From Pseudomonas brassicacearum (lineage in GTDB: Bacteria; Pseudomonadota; Gammaproteobacteria; Pseudomonadales; Pseudomonadaceae): DNA of 64,000 nt. Below, in pieces: positions 1 to 9,098 of this stretch. Under the pieces are notes generated by a model. That model was not told where the DNA came from. It searched no databases and saw nothing but the letters and a program-made list of their open reading frames with translations. The position numbers were made by a program, and so were the translations under genes. Within the stretch, counting starts at the first letter, position 1. Each line of letters begins with the position of its first letter. The stretch lies in the NCBI RefSeq assembly GCF_009601685.2, contig NZ_CP045701.2, positions 3,968,001 through 4,032,000 of the forward strand, written 5' to 3'.

Positions 1-1988
1 ACACCGCTCTGGACGTCATAAGTACTGCCATAGACACCGAGGTTTACGCTGTCGACCGTTGCGCTGGATCCGTACCGCAGATCCATGTTGGTGTGGCTGG
101 TGCCTACGAAACCACCGAGTACCCATGCGCGATTGCCGATATCCACCAATGTGTCGGCACCGCCGGTGATCCCGTTCTGGTTCTGCGAGTAGCCATCGCC
201 ATAGGCGTTGTCGACGCTGTATTGATTACCGTAAGTACGTACCCAGACGCTGTTGCTCAACTTGGTGTCGTTATCGCTGGCCGAACGCATTGACGCCTCG
301 GGCCGTGCGCTTAATCCCCGATCACCGATCTGATCGTTGAGCATGTTCATCTCTGCGTTCAAGACGCTACGAGCACTGCCGGCCAAAGCCAATGCGGTAT
401 TGGTGGACGGGCTGACGGTGTCTCGGTCGGGATCGAGAAACAAACCCTCCCCGTCCTTCTTCAACCGGTAAACGAACGTACCGGCGTCGACCGTTTCTCG
501 ACCACCCAGCGAGAAACTCGCATCGCCAGCGGCGATGTTGCCGATTTTGACGGCTTCGGCACTGGTTGGTGTGGTCCCGGTCGCGGAGACCAGCAACTGA
601 TGTTGCCCGCTGGCAGTACCGGTGACATTCAGGAAATCCGTATCGCCGTTACCCAGGTCGGTGCCCATGACAAAGGTACCGCTACCGGACAGCTCGCCGA
701 TGTTCAACTGTTGAAACTGCTCGTTCGTCCCCATGCGCACCACGCCGCTGCTCATCCCGAGACGCTGCACGGTACTGTCGCCAGTCATTACCCATTGCGC
801 TGCATTATTGATGTTCAAGTTGCTGGAATTGGTGATCTGGCCGGTCAGCATTGAGCCGTTATTGAGCAATACACTGCCGTTGGTATCCGACAGCACATCG
901 CCTGTCATTTGGCTGTTGTTGTCCAGTTTCAGGTCAAATACGTTCTCCACATTGCCATTGATCACAGAACCGTTATTCAGATTGACTGCGGCCGCTGTAC
1001 CCGCCACAGCCAGTACGTTGCCGTTCAGCGTGCTGTTGGTGTTGAGGTTAACGTTAGTGACATTCTGCAAATTGCCTTCAAGCGAGGAGGCGTTCTGCAT
1101 CAACCACGAGATCGTACTGCCCGTTTCGGCAATGACATCGCCGCGAAGCGCGCTGGCATCAACGTTGACGTTGGCAGTGGAGCGGTTGGTGGCTTGCAAT
1201 AATGTTCCGTTACCACCGTTCAGTTGGGAGCCATTAAGCACATTGATGGTTGCGACGGCGCCAGCAGCACCAAAGGAACCAACAACGATCGCCGAGCCGG
1301 TGTCCCCCGTTACGAGCGTATTGTTCAACGTCACCGTACTGGCCTTGACGCCCGTATTGTCCGCGCCGATTCGCAGGCCGTCCTGAGCACCGGAGATCGT
1401 ACTTCCGGTCGCTGAAAGCGTTGCCCCTTCCAGTTGGACGCCGTAACTGGTTGCGCCGGTGCCACGCACGGTCGAATCGTTGACCGTCAGGACGCTGAAG
1501 CCCGTGGCGTTTGCGCCGCCGACGAGGCCGGTAATGGTGCTTGCGCCAGTGACTGTGGCGCTGGAGGCGGTTGGGGTGTTGATGTTACGCCCCAACAGCA
1601 GGCCCATGCTGTTGGTACTGGTAATCGTGCTGGCCTGGATCGTGGCAGAGCTGTCACTAAGCGAAAGCGCTCCTCTCCCCACCGAGCTTTCTACAGTTGC
1701 GCCAGCCATCACGATATCGGAGCCATTGTGGGCTTCAATCCGCGCACTCTGACCACCATTGAATATGACATTGGCATTTTCCGAGCGGATCGTGAGTGCG
1801 CTCGCATTGTTTATTGTCAATGTTCCACCTTGAGACACGGCCCACGTCTCTGGTGCAGGAGGATTAGTAACGGTCTCACTTTCCCCTGGAGCAAGAATTC
1901 TGGCATGAACCGCAGGAGTGCCTAGGAACAATACGGCAAGCAGATAGCCCGTTCTCTTGCGATTTATGATCGTTGGAAATTGAGGCAT
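1..1988 (-). CDS. Autotransporter (type Va) passenger region, partial
   Basis: The reading frame is open from an ATG at 1988 to the window edge, so about 662 N-terminal codons are present and the C-terminus is missing. Residues 1-29 form a signal peptide (basic KRK region, hydrophobic core, AVHA cleavage site). The passenger is Ser/Thr/Asn/Gly-rich with many imperfect repeats of the type N-x-S-x-[IL]-x-G, as expected for a right-handed beta-helix. Around residue 430 there is a pertactin-like stretch (LSGSGTFVMGTDLG). The last visible part (VWVRTYGNQYSV onward, then WVLGGFVGTS) looks like the start of the C-terminal beta-barrel. Such proteins cross the outer membrane through their own barrel and act as adhesins or surface enzymes; no catalytic motif is visible here. 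The family call is firm; the specific role is unknown. Confidence 0.88.
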   Translation of the reverse strand, partial: MPQFPTIINRKRTGYLLAVLFLGTPAVHARILAPGESETVTNPPAPETWAVSQGGTLTINNASALTIRSENANVIFNGGQSARIEAHNGSDIVMAGATVESSVGRGALSLSDSSATIQASTITSTNSMGLLLGRNINTPTASSATVTGASTITGLVGGANATGFSVLTVNDSTVRGTGATSYGVQLEGATLSATGSTISGAQDGLRIGADNTGVKASTVTLNNTLVTGDTGSAIVVGSFGAAGAVATINVLNGSQLNGGNGTLLQATNRSTANVNVDASALRGDVIAETGSTISWLMQNASSLEGNLQNVTNVNLNTNSTLNGNVLAVAGTAAAVNLNNGSVINGNVENVFDLKLDNNSQMTGDVLSDTNGSVLLNNGSMLTGQITNSSNLNINNAAQWVMTGDSTVQRLGMSSGVVRMGTNEQFQQLNIGELSGSGTFVMGTDLGNGDTDFLNVTGTASGQHQLLVSATGTTPTSAEAVKIGNIAAGDASFSLGGRETVDAGTFVYRLKKDGEGLFLDPDRDTVSPSTNTALALAGSARSVLNAEMNMLNDQIGDRGLSARPEASMRSASDNDTKLSNSVWVRTYGNQYSVDNAYGDGYSQNQNGITGGADTLVDIGNRAWVLGGFVGTSHTNMDLRYGSSATVDSVNLGVYGSTYDVQSG

Positions 1989-2167
1989 GGGGGACTCCGC
2001 ATAATCAATTGAACAACTTTTCTTCAAGTAGATAAGTCATAGAAAAAAACGTTCGCTAGACTAAACAGCAACCCAAACGAAATATGTCGGAAATCTCTTC
2101 ACCAAAAGTAGGAAAAATCCCTTAATACCTGGAGGTACAACCCATATACAGCCTGCCCAACCAAACA

Positions 2168-2200
2168 GTATCGCGAGAGGGCCAACCCCTCTCGCGATAC
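2168..2200 (-). terminator. Perfect 13-14 bp inverted repeat after the 942-aa gene
   Basis: GTATCGCGAGAGG (2168-2180) pairs perfectly with CCTCTCGCGATAC (2188-2200) around a 7-base loop. It lies 5 bases past the stop codon of the upstream minus-strand gene. There is no clear U-tract on the minus strand, so it may act as an mRNA-stabilising stem or a weak terminator that lets some transcription reach the autotransporter gene. Confidence 0.6.
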
Positions 2201-2205
2201 TTACC

Positions 2206-5034
2206 TCATGCTGAAGGTACAGCCAACCTGTCGCAGTACTCGCCGCTGGAGGTGATTGTGTCAAGCGGTTTAATGATCGGTATCGAGGTCTGTAAACCAC
2301 CAATATCGGCTGTGTACCAATACATACCAAATGCACGAGAACCGAGCACCGGTTGCGCTGCTTTGAACACCGCAGCACTTCCGACAGTAGCGACATCCAC
2401 TGTCGTTGCGTCTTGGATAGTATAGGGCTGTGAATCTTCCGTGCCGGGGATCAAATTACTTCCAGCAGAATCCGTATAAGCCGCAAAATGTGCGGTAATG
2501 ACTAAACCTGGTGGCAAAAGGGTCGACTTCGGAATAGTAAGAGCCAAACGCCAGTTGGTAGTAGCGTCGTTCATTGCAAAACAGTCGATTTGGTTCTTGG
2601 TGGCAGGATTGCGAATCCTGATAGTTGGCTCTGGCAGATCAATTCTCATGCCTCGGACAATGACTGTCTGGGGTCCAGATTTGATTACGTTCTTGTCGAT
2701 CCCGGTTTTTTGTCGTGTCCAGTGCGCAGTCACACTGGGTGTCGGAAGCGCGGCGATGAAGGCCGCCGTAATAGGCACCTCGAACTCAGTCGCGTCAGTA
2801 AAGGGTGAAAAATCGCCCACCAACTGATCGTTCACATAACATTTAGCCGTCTCCGCCGGAGAAATCGCTGGAGCCGCGATCGGGAGCACAACTTTGAATG
2901 TACCCGGCTTATCGCGATCACTTGGCAGCAACTCGTTAGGTGTCAGCGACTCTCCCGTTACTTCAGGCAAGGCAAATGCGGGATTGGTCAGATCCGGCAA
3001 CTCTGGATATGGCCCTCCTGGCGGATACAGATCCATCCAGAAAAACAATGCTGGGGAAGGAAATGGCGTGGCTGTACCGCGCGTCAGTTCAAAATAGGCT
3101 TTGACCTCCAAGGCATCTGTTGACGTGCCAAAAATATCCTCTAGCCCAGCGGTATAAGGAAGTGCAAAGTTTAAATCCACACCGGCAAGGGGTTGGGAGC
3201 CAAACGTCTTGAAATTAGTTGGGTCATTGGCCTCTTCGACGTAAAACGTTATCTCGTCGCCTGGCTCAGCATTTTCGATGGGCAAACGCTCGACAATGCC
3301 CGACACCCCGCTGCCGGAAAAATCATCGAGGTATAAGGTTGTCGTTCCATCCGGATCAGTGACCGGGACTAAAGGATGCTTATTCAGGATCGGATCCAGC
3401 GCAAGCGCCAACGTCAACAGCGCGGTGGGCAATGACCTTGCGCTTCTATTTCCAGGAAGGTCCGTCCAAAAATAATGGATGTTGATGCGCCCGTTCGGCA
3501 ACCCTCGCAAGACGCTACTTGCCACCGTAAACACACCAGTAGCGGGAACTGGCGCGTTGTAGACCTCAATATCCGTACCGCCAGCGGAAAGATGCACCTC
3601 CAGCACATCGTCGAGACGACGTAATGGATAGGACACGTCAACCATAAATTCCAGTTCTGTGTTGGCGGCCAGCCAGGTTTCGTCCACCCGTCTCTGGGCA
3701 TCTGCGGGCGCATTGGTAAAGGCCGGCGCAGGCGAAGGCGGATTTTTTTTACGTGAAGGATACTTGACTTCAAACGGTGCCGTCCGGTCTATGTTGAACT
3801 CTACAACATTGGTTTTATCAAAGTTGCCCCCAGCGCCTTTAAAAAACTTAAACATAACCTGCCAACGGGTGGGGGCTGCGGGTTGCGGATCTTCAGTAAA
3901 GTCAGCCGCTGGAAGAGGAATAGGTATGACGCTGGCAGGTCGGTCAGCGATCGGGCCAAGTTCCACAGTATTTCTAGCCACGTCGTCAATCTGTTCTCCT
4001 ACCCGTGCATAGAATAGGTCAACCTCGTCTCCCTCCTCCTCTTCCGAGGGTACAGGCCGCTGCAGATTTGCAATAATTTCGCCGGACTCCAAAACAGCGA
4101 TCGAGATTGAATCGTCCGCCAATGTGTCAATACTCAGATCTAGATCCAGCGTTCCGGAACGACTGGACATGAGGCGATGTTTTGGGGGAAGAATTTTGAT
4201 AGCCATATTTCTCTCTCCTGACACATTCATATTTGAGGGATTACTTTCACCCGGTGTCACTCTGTCTATTTTCACCAACCCTTTCTTTGACTCGGCAACG
4301 AGCCTCCCCCCTTGAAAGAGTTCATAGATAACTACTGCAGAATCGTTATCAACCAGCGGCCTGATATTTGGCTGAAACGGAACTACCAAATCAAAACCAG
4401 CTGATATGTCTGGCGCTTGAAGCGTTCGTTCCCAGACGCCATATGCCTCCGAAACTGGCGGACCGCTGCCATTCAAGCTCGAATAGCCTTGCCATTGAAC
4501 TTTCACCCGATCCCCGGGCACGGCGATACTGGCCAAACTCGGTATTGCGATCGTAGCGCCACTCGTTAACGGCGGAACGGTGTGGTTATTCAAATACCCC
4601 CAAAGAGTCGCGTGCGGAAATGTTGGCTCATCCAATATTATGAGCGGTGTGTGATTGATGGTGAGTTTTCTTTTAGGGGAGGGGTCATCCGTGCCACCTG
4701 CTCCCTTCCATACTTTGTAATAAATATATGCCACACCATCCCTGGCCAAATGCTGAGGCGTCAAGTCGAAATATAAAAAATCCACCGCCAGGGGCACTGG
4801 ATAGAACACGGTGTAAAGCCGATTTTCTAACCCATCTTGAAACCAACTGATCCAGAGCTCATCATTGGGTTGCGGTTCAATCCAATACGGGATAACAATT
4901 CGAGTCCCCCGTTGCAATATTTCGCGAGGCACATGACCTTCCAGATCATTATCATTGATGCCCTCCACCAAGAGGGGCTTCGCCAGAACTTCGCTATTCG
5001 TACCCCGCATCCGACTTTCTTCTAGCGAAGCCAT
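2206..5034 (-). CDS. Large protein of unknown function with probable beta-sandwich (Ig-like) repeats
   Basis: A 942-aa protein from an ATG at 5034 with an AAGGTG ribosome site six bases upstream; an in-frame TTG at 5064 (AGGA upstream) would add 10 residues. I do not recognise a named family. It has no signal peptide or membrane segment and is acidic and proline-rich. It appears to be a chain of about 100-residue beta-rich modules with recurring features: a PGD-(R/E)-(V/I) turn followed by a W-x-G or F-Y-V strand, and VxFxVP or VVLPI strands ending modules. Similar large module-chain proteins are common in plant-associated Pseudomonas, but no function is established to my knowledge. Base composition is lower in GC than the neighbouring core genes, which hints at transfer. 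It lies upstream of the autotransporter on the same strand. A lux-box-like palindrome sits about 80 bp upstream of the start. Confidence 0.75.
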   Translation of the reverse strand: MASLEESRMRGTNSEVLAKPLLVEGINDNDLEGHVPREILQRGTRIVIPYWIEPQPNDELWISWFQDGLENRLYTVFYPVPLAVDFLYFDLTPQHLARDGVAYIYYKVWKGAGGTDDPSPKRKLTINHTPLIILDEPTFPHATLWGYLNNHTVPPLTSGATIAIPSLASIAVPGDRVKVQWQGYSSLNGSGPPVSEAYGVWERTLQAPDISAGFDLVVPFQPNIRPLVDNDSAVVIYELFQGGRLVAESKKGLVKIDRVTPGESNPSNMNVSGERNMAIKILPPKHRLMSSRSGTLDLDLSIDTLADDSISIAVLESGEIIANLQRPVPSEEEEGDEVDLFYARVGEQIDDVARNTVELGPIADRPASVIPIPLPAADFTEDPQPAAPTRWQVMFKFFKGAGGNFDKTNVVEFNIDRTAPFEVKYPSRKKNPPSPAPAFTNAPADAQRRVDETWLAANTELEFMVDVSYPLRRLDDVLEVHLSAGGTDIEVYNAPVPATGVFTVASSVLRGLPNGRINIHYFWTDLPGNRSARSLPTALLTLALALDPILNKHPLVPVTDPDGTTTLYLDDFSGSGVSGIVERLPIENAEPGDEITFYVEEANDPTNFKTFGSQPLAGVDLNFALPYTAGLEDIFGTSTDALEVKAYFELTRGTATPFPSPALFFWMDLYPPGGPYPELPDLTNPAFALPEVTGESLTPNELLPSDRDKPGTFKVVLPIAAPAISPAETAKCYVNDQLVGDFSPFTDATEFEVPITAAFIAALPTPSVTAHWTRQKTGIDKNVIKSGPQTVIVRGMRIDLPEPTIRIRNPATKNQIDCFAMNDATTNWRLALTIPKSTLLPPGLVITAHFAAYTDSAGSNLIPGTEDSQPYTIQDATTVDVATVGSAAVFKAAQPVLGSRAFGMYWYTADIGGLQTSIPIIKPLDTITSSGEYCDRLAVPSA

Positions 5035-5113
5035 CGCAATCACCTTGTCAGAAACCTGAATCAAAATTTCCTAGGTCCATAAGGTCATTTAGCGCGGAGC
5101 GATGATAATTTCC

Positions 5114-5133
5114 AACTGTCAGATCTGACAGGT
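5114..5133. promoter_or_regulatory. Lux-box-like palindrome (LuxR-type operator candidate)
   Basis: AACTGTCAGATCTGACAGGT contains a perfect 16-bp palindrome (5116-5131). The 20-bp length, the CTG...CAG ends and the central GATC fit the general pattern of operators bound by LuxR-family quorum-sensing regulators. It lies 80 bp upstream of the ATG at 5034 (50 bp upstream of the TTG at 5064), a usual distance for activation. No luxR or luxI gene is in the window, so the regulator is unknown. Confidence 0.5.
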
Positions 5134-5209
5134 AACAACGCCGTTCATCGGATAAACGAAAAGAACCGAGACTTGGACAAACGGATGGAGGGATCAAAAC
5201 AGATAACGA

Positions 5210-5250
5210 GGGGGACGGCGCTCGCTCAATGCAAACGAGTGCCTTCCCCC
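5210..5250 (-). terminator. Hairpin downstream of aruH
   Basis: A 15-bp stem with two mismatches (5210-5224 against 5236-5250) lies about 40 bases past the aruH stop on the minus strand. The U-tract is poor, so termination is only likely, not clear. Confidence 0.4.
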
Positions 5251-5292
5251 ATTACAAATGGGCTCAGAAGGGGATTTGCGTTTACTTAATTG

Positions 5293-6477
5293 TCAGATAG
5301 GCGGGTTTACTAACCGCGCGGCGCAATCTGCAATTCGTCCACAGGCGATAGCCAGCTCCCCCCGTCCCACCACCAACCCAACCCGAATATGCCCCGCCGC
5401 ACTCGGCCCAAACGCCTCCCCCGCCAGCACTGACACCCCATACCCATCCAACAAGCGCTCGGCAAACGCTTGGGCCGCCAGCCCCGTCTCACGTACATCG
5501 ACCATCACGAACATGCCGCCATCGGGCCGCACCGGCTTGAGGCCAGGGCAGCCCTCAAGCGCCGCGCACACCAGGTCCCGGCGTTGCCGATATTCCTCAC
5601 GCATCCGCGCCACTTCCGGCAGGTCTTGCTCCAGCGCAACCTGGGCACCGCGCTGGACGAAGTCCGGCAGGCCGAACAGCATGCACAGCGACAGGTTCGC
5701 CAGATGTTCGGCCAGCGGTTCAGGGCCGATGGCCCAGCCGATACGCCAACCGGTCATGGCGTGGGACTTGGACAGGCTATTAATGGTGACGGTGCGCTCG
5801 GCCATGCCCGGCAGGCCGGCCGGGCTGATGTGTTCGCCTTCGTACAGCAAGTCGCTGTAGACCTCGTCGCTGATCAGCCACAGGTCATGGTCGATGCACA
5901 GGTGCGCCAGCGCTTGCCAGGTCGGCAGTGGCAGGCTGGCGCCGGAGGGATTGTTGGGACTGTTGAGCAGCATGGCGCGGGTGCGCGGGGTGATCAGCCG
6001 GGCGACATCGGCCGGTTGGACCCGGAACGCGTTTTCCGGGCTCACCGGCACCGGCACCACTTTCGCCCCGCAGGCACCAAACACCGCTTCGTAGGTGACG
6101 TACATCGGTTCGGGGACGATTACTTCATCGCCGGGGTTGAGCAGGCATTGCGCGACCGCGTAGACAGCGCATTGGGCACCGGGCAGCACCGTGACGTGCC
6201 CGGCGTCCACCGGTTGGCCGCAACGTTCTTGATGGCGCCGGGCAATGCTGGCCCGCAGGGAATGCAGGCCACGGGTATCCGAGTAATGCGTGTCGCCGGC
6301 GCGCAGGCTGGCAACAGCGGCCTCGACGATGGCGGGCGGGGTGTCGAAGTCCGGATCGCCCACCGACAGCAACAACACATCCATGCCCTGTTCGCGCATG
6401 GCCAGCGCCCGATCATGAATCTGCCAGGCGGCGGCACCTTCGCCGGTGATGCGTTGGGTCAAGACTGAGAAGCGCAT
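5293..6477 (-). CDS. aruH: PLP-dependent aminotransferase, probable arginine--pyruvate transaminase AruH
   Basis: A 394-aa fold-type I aminotransferase. Visible family features are the LSVGDPDFDTP substrate-side motif near residue 40, NSPNNPSGA near 172, the ISDEVYSDLL region with the PLP-contacting Asp, and the PLP lysine in NSLSKSHAMTGWRIGW near residue 240. Length and sequence along the whole protein resemble P. aeruginosa AruH, which transfers the amino group of L-arginine to pyruvate giving 2-ketoarginine and alanine. The start has an AGGAG site. In P. aeruginosa aruH is followed by aruI (2-ketoarginine decarboxylase); no aruI is present here, so substrate specificity should be taken as probable. 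The next gene upstream on the same strand is glycerate kinase, with a REP palindrome between them. Confidence 0.8.
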   Translation of the reverse strand: MRFSVLTQRITGEGAAAWQIHDRALAMREQGMDVLLLSVGDPDFDTPPAIVEAAVASLRAGDTHYSDTRGLHSLRASIARRHQERCGQPVDAGHVTVLPGAQCAVYAVAQCLLNPGDEVIVPEPMYVTYEAVFGACGAKVVPVPVSPENAFRVQPADVARLITPRTRAMLLNSPNNPSGASLPLPTWQALAHLCIDHDLWLISDEVYSDLLYEGEHISPAGLPGMAERTVTINSLSKSHAMTGWRIGWAIGPEPLAEHLANLSLCMLFGLPDFVQRGAQVALEQDLPEVARMREEYRQRRDLVCAALEGCPGLKPVRPDGGMFVMVDVRETGLAAQAFAERLLDGYGVSVLAGEAFGPSAAGHIRVGLVVGRGELAIACGRIADCAARLVNPPI

Positions 6478-6531
6478 GTATCTCTCCTGATTGCGCGATA
6501 TCCAGCCTCAACCCTATCTCAAATTCAACAG

Positions 6532-6554
6532 TGTGGGAGCAAAGCTTGCTCACA
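6532..6554. repeat. Single REP palindrome
   Basis: A near-perfect palindrome of the GTGGGAGCAAAGCTTGCTC type sits between the glycerate kinase stop and the aruH start. It is one member of the dispersed REP family seen throughout the window. Confidence 0.7.
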
Positions 6555-6558
6555 GGAT

Positions 6559-7695
6559 TTACCGCGCCGCTACCCGCCAAAGCCGTGCAATGTCCCGGGC
6601 GCGCTCGCGCAGCAGGCGCGGGGCGTCGGTGCAGGCTTGCTGCAAGGTCATCGGCCCGCTGGCCAGGGCGAAGGCGGCGTCGATGCCATGTTCATACAAC
6701 GCCTGGTAGCCCTCCCCCAGCGTGCCGGCAATGACCACCACCGGTACGCCGTGCTGGCGGGCGATGCGGGCCACGCCGAAGGGGGTCTTGCCGCGCAGGG
6801 TCTGGGCGTCGAAACGGCCTTCGCCGGTAATTACCAAATCGGCACCGCTGACCGCCTCGGCCAGCCCGGTCAGCTGGGCGACGACGTCCACCCCGGTACG
6901 AAACTGCGCCCCTAAAAACGCCTTGGCCGCGAACCCCAGGCCACCGGCGGCGCCGCTGCCCGGCTCGTCGCGCACATCCTTGTTCAACGCCCCGGCGCAA
7001 TGTTCGGCGAAATGCCCCAGGGCCTGGTCCAGCGCCTGCACTTGAGACGCCGAGGCACCCTTCTGCGGACCGAAAACCACCGACGCGCCATGGGCGCCGC
7101 ACAGCGGGTTATCGACATCGGCGGCGATCTCGAAACTGACTTGGGCCAGGCGTGGGTCCAGGTCGCTCAGGTCGATGCGCGCCAGGTTCGCCAAGGCCAG
7201 GCCACCGGGAGGAAGGGGTTGGCCCTGGTCATCCAGCAACGCCACGCCCAGGGCCTGCATCGCACCGGCACCGGCGTCGTTGGTGGCACTGCCGCCGATC
7301 GCCAGGACCACCCGCCCGGCGCCTTCATCGAGGGCGGCGCGAATCAGCTCGCCGGTGCCGTAGGTGCTACTGGAACAGGCATCGCGTTGCCCCGGCGGCA
7401 CCAATTGCAAGCCACTGGCCTCGGCCATTTCGATGATTGCGGTGCGGCTCTCGGCCAACCAGCCCCAGCGCGCCTCGACGGCAACCCCCAAGGGGCCACG
7501 AACCCGGGTGCGGCGCCACTCACCGTTGCAGGCCGCCAACACCGACTCCACCGTCCCCTCCCCGCCGTCGGCCATCGGGCATTTGATCAACTGCGCATCC
7601 GGCCAGACCTCGGCCAGCCCCTGGGCGATGGCATCGGCAACACCCTGGGCGCTGAGGCTGTCCTTGAACGAGTCGGGGGCGATGACTATTTTCAT
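6559..7695 (-). CDS. Glycerate kinase (GarK/GlxK family)
   Basis: A 378-aa protein starting MKIVIAPDSFKDSLSA, the hallmark N-terminus of the glycerate kinase type 1 family. Further signatures are CPMADGGEGTVES near residue 40, GIGGSATNDAGAGAMQALG-like glycine-rich motifs near 125, DVDNPLCGAHGA near 190 and VITGEGRFDAQT near 290. The enzyme phosphorylates D-glycerate with ATP, feeding glyoxylate- or sugar-acid-derived glycerate into glycolysis. The start at 7695 is supported by an AGGAG site seven bases upstream and by family length; an upstream extension in the same frame has no support. No other glyoxylate-pathway gene is adjacent. Confidence 0.93.
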   Translation of the reverse strand: MKIVIAPDSFKDSLSAQGVADAIAQGLAEVWPDAQLIKCPMADGGEGTVESVLAACNGEWRRTRVRGPLGVAVEARWGWLAESRTAIIEMAEASGLQLVPPGQRDACSSSTYGTGELIRAALDEGAGRVVLAIGGSATNDAGAGAMQALGVALLDDQGQPLPPGGLALANLARIDLSDLDPRLAQVSFEIAADVDNPLCGAHGASVVFGPQKGASASQVQALDQALGHFAEHCAGALNKDVRDEPGSGAAGGLGFAAKAFLGAQFRTGVDVVAQLTGLAEAVSGADLVITGEGRFDAQTLRGKTPFGVARIARQHGVPVVVIAGTLGEGYQALYEHGIDAAFALASGPMTLQQACTDAPRLLRERARDIARLWRVAAR

Positions 7696-7794
7696 ATTAT
7701 TCTCCTGTTTCGATGCACAGCATGTTGCCAGCTGACCGCAGCCGTGACGCCGGTCCGCTGCACAAAAGGCACCGGGCATTATTGTTCAAATTCA

Positions 7795-7822
7795 CAACTG
7801 TGGGTGCGGGCTCCCACAGTTG
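7795..7822. repeat. REP-type hairpin upstream of glycerate kinase
   Basis: CAACTGTGGG and CCCACAGTTG form a perfect 10-bp stem with an 8-base loop in the divergent intergenic region between glycerate kinase and the aldo/keto reductase. Confidence 0.6.
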
Positions 7823-7908
7823 ATTGGGGTGTTTGATAAATCTGTTTGATCCGTGCGACTGTTCTGGGGTTTGATTGAGGCTTTCCCCATGGATAAAAGG
7901 ATCTTGTC

Positions 7909-8943
7909 ATGAGCTACCGCACGCTAGGCCATTCCGGGTTGCAAGTCTCGACGTTGACCCTGGGCACCATGATGTTCGGCGAACAGACCAGCACCGAGGA
8001 TTCGCTGCGGATCATCGACAAGGCCTGGGACCAGGGCATCAACTTCATCGACACCGCGGACGTCTACACCAACGGCCGTTCCGAAGAGATTGTCGGCGAG
8101 GCGATCGCCCGCCGCCGTCAGGAATGGGTGCTGGCCACCAAGGTCGGCTTCGGCCCGCCAGACGGCGTGCCCAACCGCAGCGGCCTGAGCCGCAAGCACC
8201 TGTTCAATGGTATCGAGGCGAGCCTGACGCGCCTGGGCACCGATTACCTGGACATCTATTACCTGCACCGCGAAGACCACAACACGCCGTTGCACGTCAC
8301 CGTGTCGGCCATCGGTGATTTGATTCGCCAGGGCAAGATCCGCTACTGGGGCCTGTCGAACTACCGTGGCTGGCGCATCGCCGAGGTGATCAGGATCGCC
8401 GACAGCCTGGGTATCGACCGGCCGGTGATCAGCCAACCGCTGTACAACATCGTCAATCGCCAGGCGGAAACCGAGCAGATCACCGCAGCGCAGAACTATG
8501 GCCTCGGCGTGGTGCCGTTCAGCCCCCTGGCCCGCGGGGTGCTCAGCGGCAAGTACGCGCCGGACGTGGCCCCGGACGCCAACAGCCGTGCCGGACGCCA
8601 GGACAAACGTATCCTGGAAACCGAATGGCGGGTCGAGTCCCTGCGCATTGCCCAGCAGATCCTGCAATACACCCAGGGCCGTGGCGTAGGTATCGTCGAG
8701 TTCGCCATCGCCTGGGTGCTGAACAACAGCGCCGTGACCTCGGCCATCGTCGGGCCGCGCACCGAGGAGCAGTGGGATTCGTACACCAAGGCGCAGGCTG
8801 TGAAGATCACCGCAGAAGATGAAGCCTTCATCGACTCGCTGGTGACACCGGGGCATGCTTCGACGCCGGGGTTCAATGACGTGGGGCATTTCGTGTCGGG
8901 TCGGGTGCCTGTGGGAGCAAGGCTTGCCCGCGATGAACGATAA
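7909..8943 (+). CDS. Aldo/keto reductase
   Basis: A 344-aa NADPH-dependent oxidoreductase with a TIM-barrel fold. Visible signatures are MSYRTLGHSGLQVS at the start, INFIDTADVYTNGRSEE (catalytic Asp and Tyr) near residues 45-60, the catalytic Lys in VLATKVGFG near 84, and YYLHRED with the catalytic His near 125. The NADPH-binding C-terminal part (SAIVGPRTEEQ) is present. The substrate cannot be told. An AAGGAT site precedes the ATG. The last dozen residues (VPVGARLARDER) are read from a REP element, so the ancestral stop has been lost and the tail is probably not functional. Monocistronic, with repeats on both sides. Confidence 0.92.
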   Translation: MSYRTLGHSGLQVSTLTLGTMMFGEQTSTEDSLRIIDKAWDQGINFIDTADVYTNGRSEEIVGEAIARRRQEWVLATKVGFGPPDGVPNRSGLSRKHLFNGIEASLTRLGTDYLDIYYLHREDHNTPLHVTVSAIGDLIRQGKIRYWGLSNYRGWRIAEVIRIADSLGIDRPVISQPLYNIVNRQAETEQITAAQNYGLGVVPFSPLARGVLSGKYAPDVAPDANSRAGRQDKRILETEWRVESLRIAQQILQYTQGRGVGIVEFAIAWVLNNSAVTSAIVGPRTEEQWDSYTKAQAVKITAEDEAFIDSLVTPGHASTPGFNDVGHFVSGRVPVGARLARDER

Positions 8944-9052
8944 CGCGGTTCACTGTTGGACCGCGGCGTGGCTATCGCGGGCAAGCCTTGCTCCCACAGG
9001 CCTTGCTCTCACAGGTCTTGCTCCCACATGATTCGCTCCCACAATCAACACC
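8908..9052. repeat. REP/BIME pair plus extra half-palindromes
   Basis: Two REP copies face each other (about 8908-8945 and 8965-9000), followed by two or three degenerate half-copies of TTGCTCCCACA. The left copy forms the 3' end of the aldo/keto reductase gene. Confidence 0.85.
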
Positions 9053-9098
9053 CTCGCCTCAGGTAGGGTGTTGATTGATCGCCCTCAAGAGAATCACC

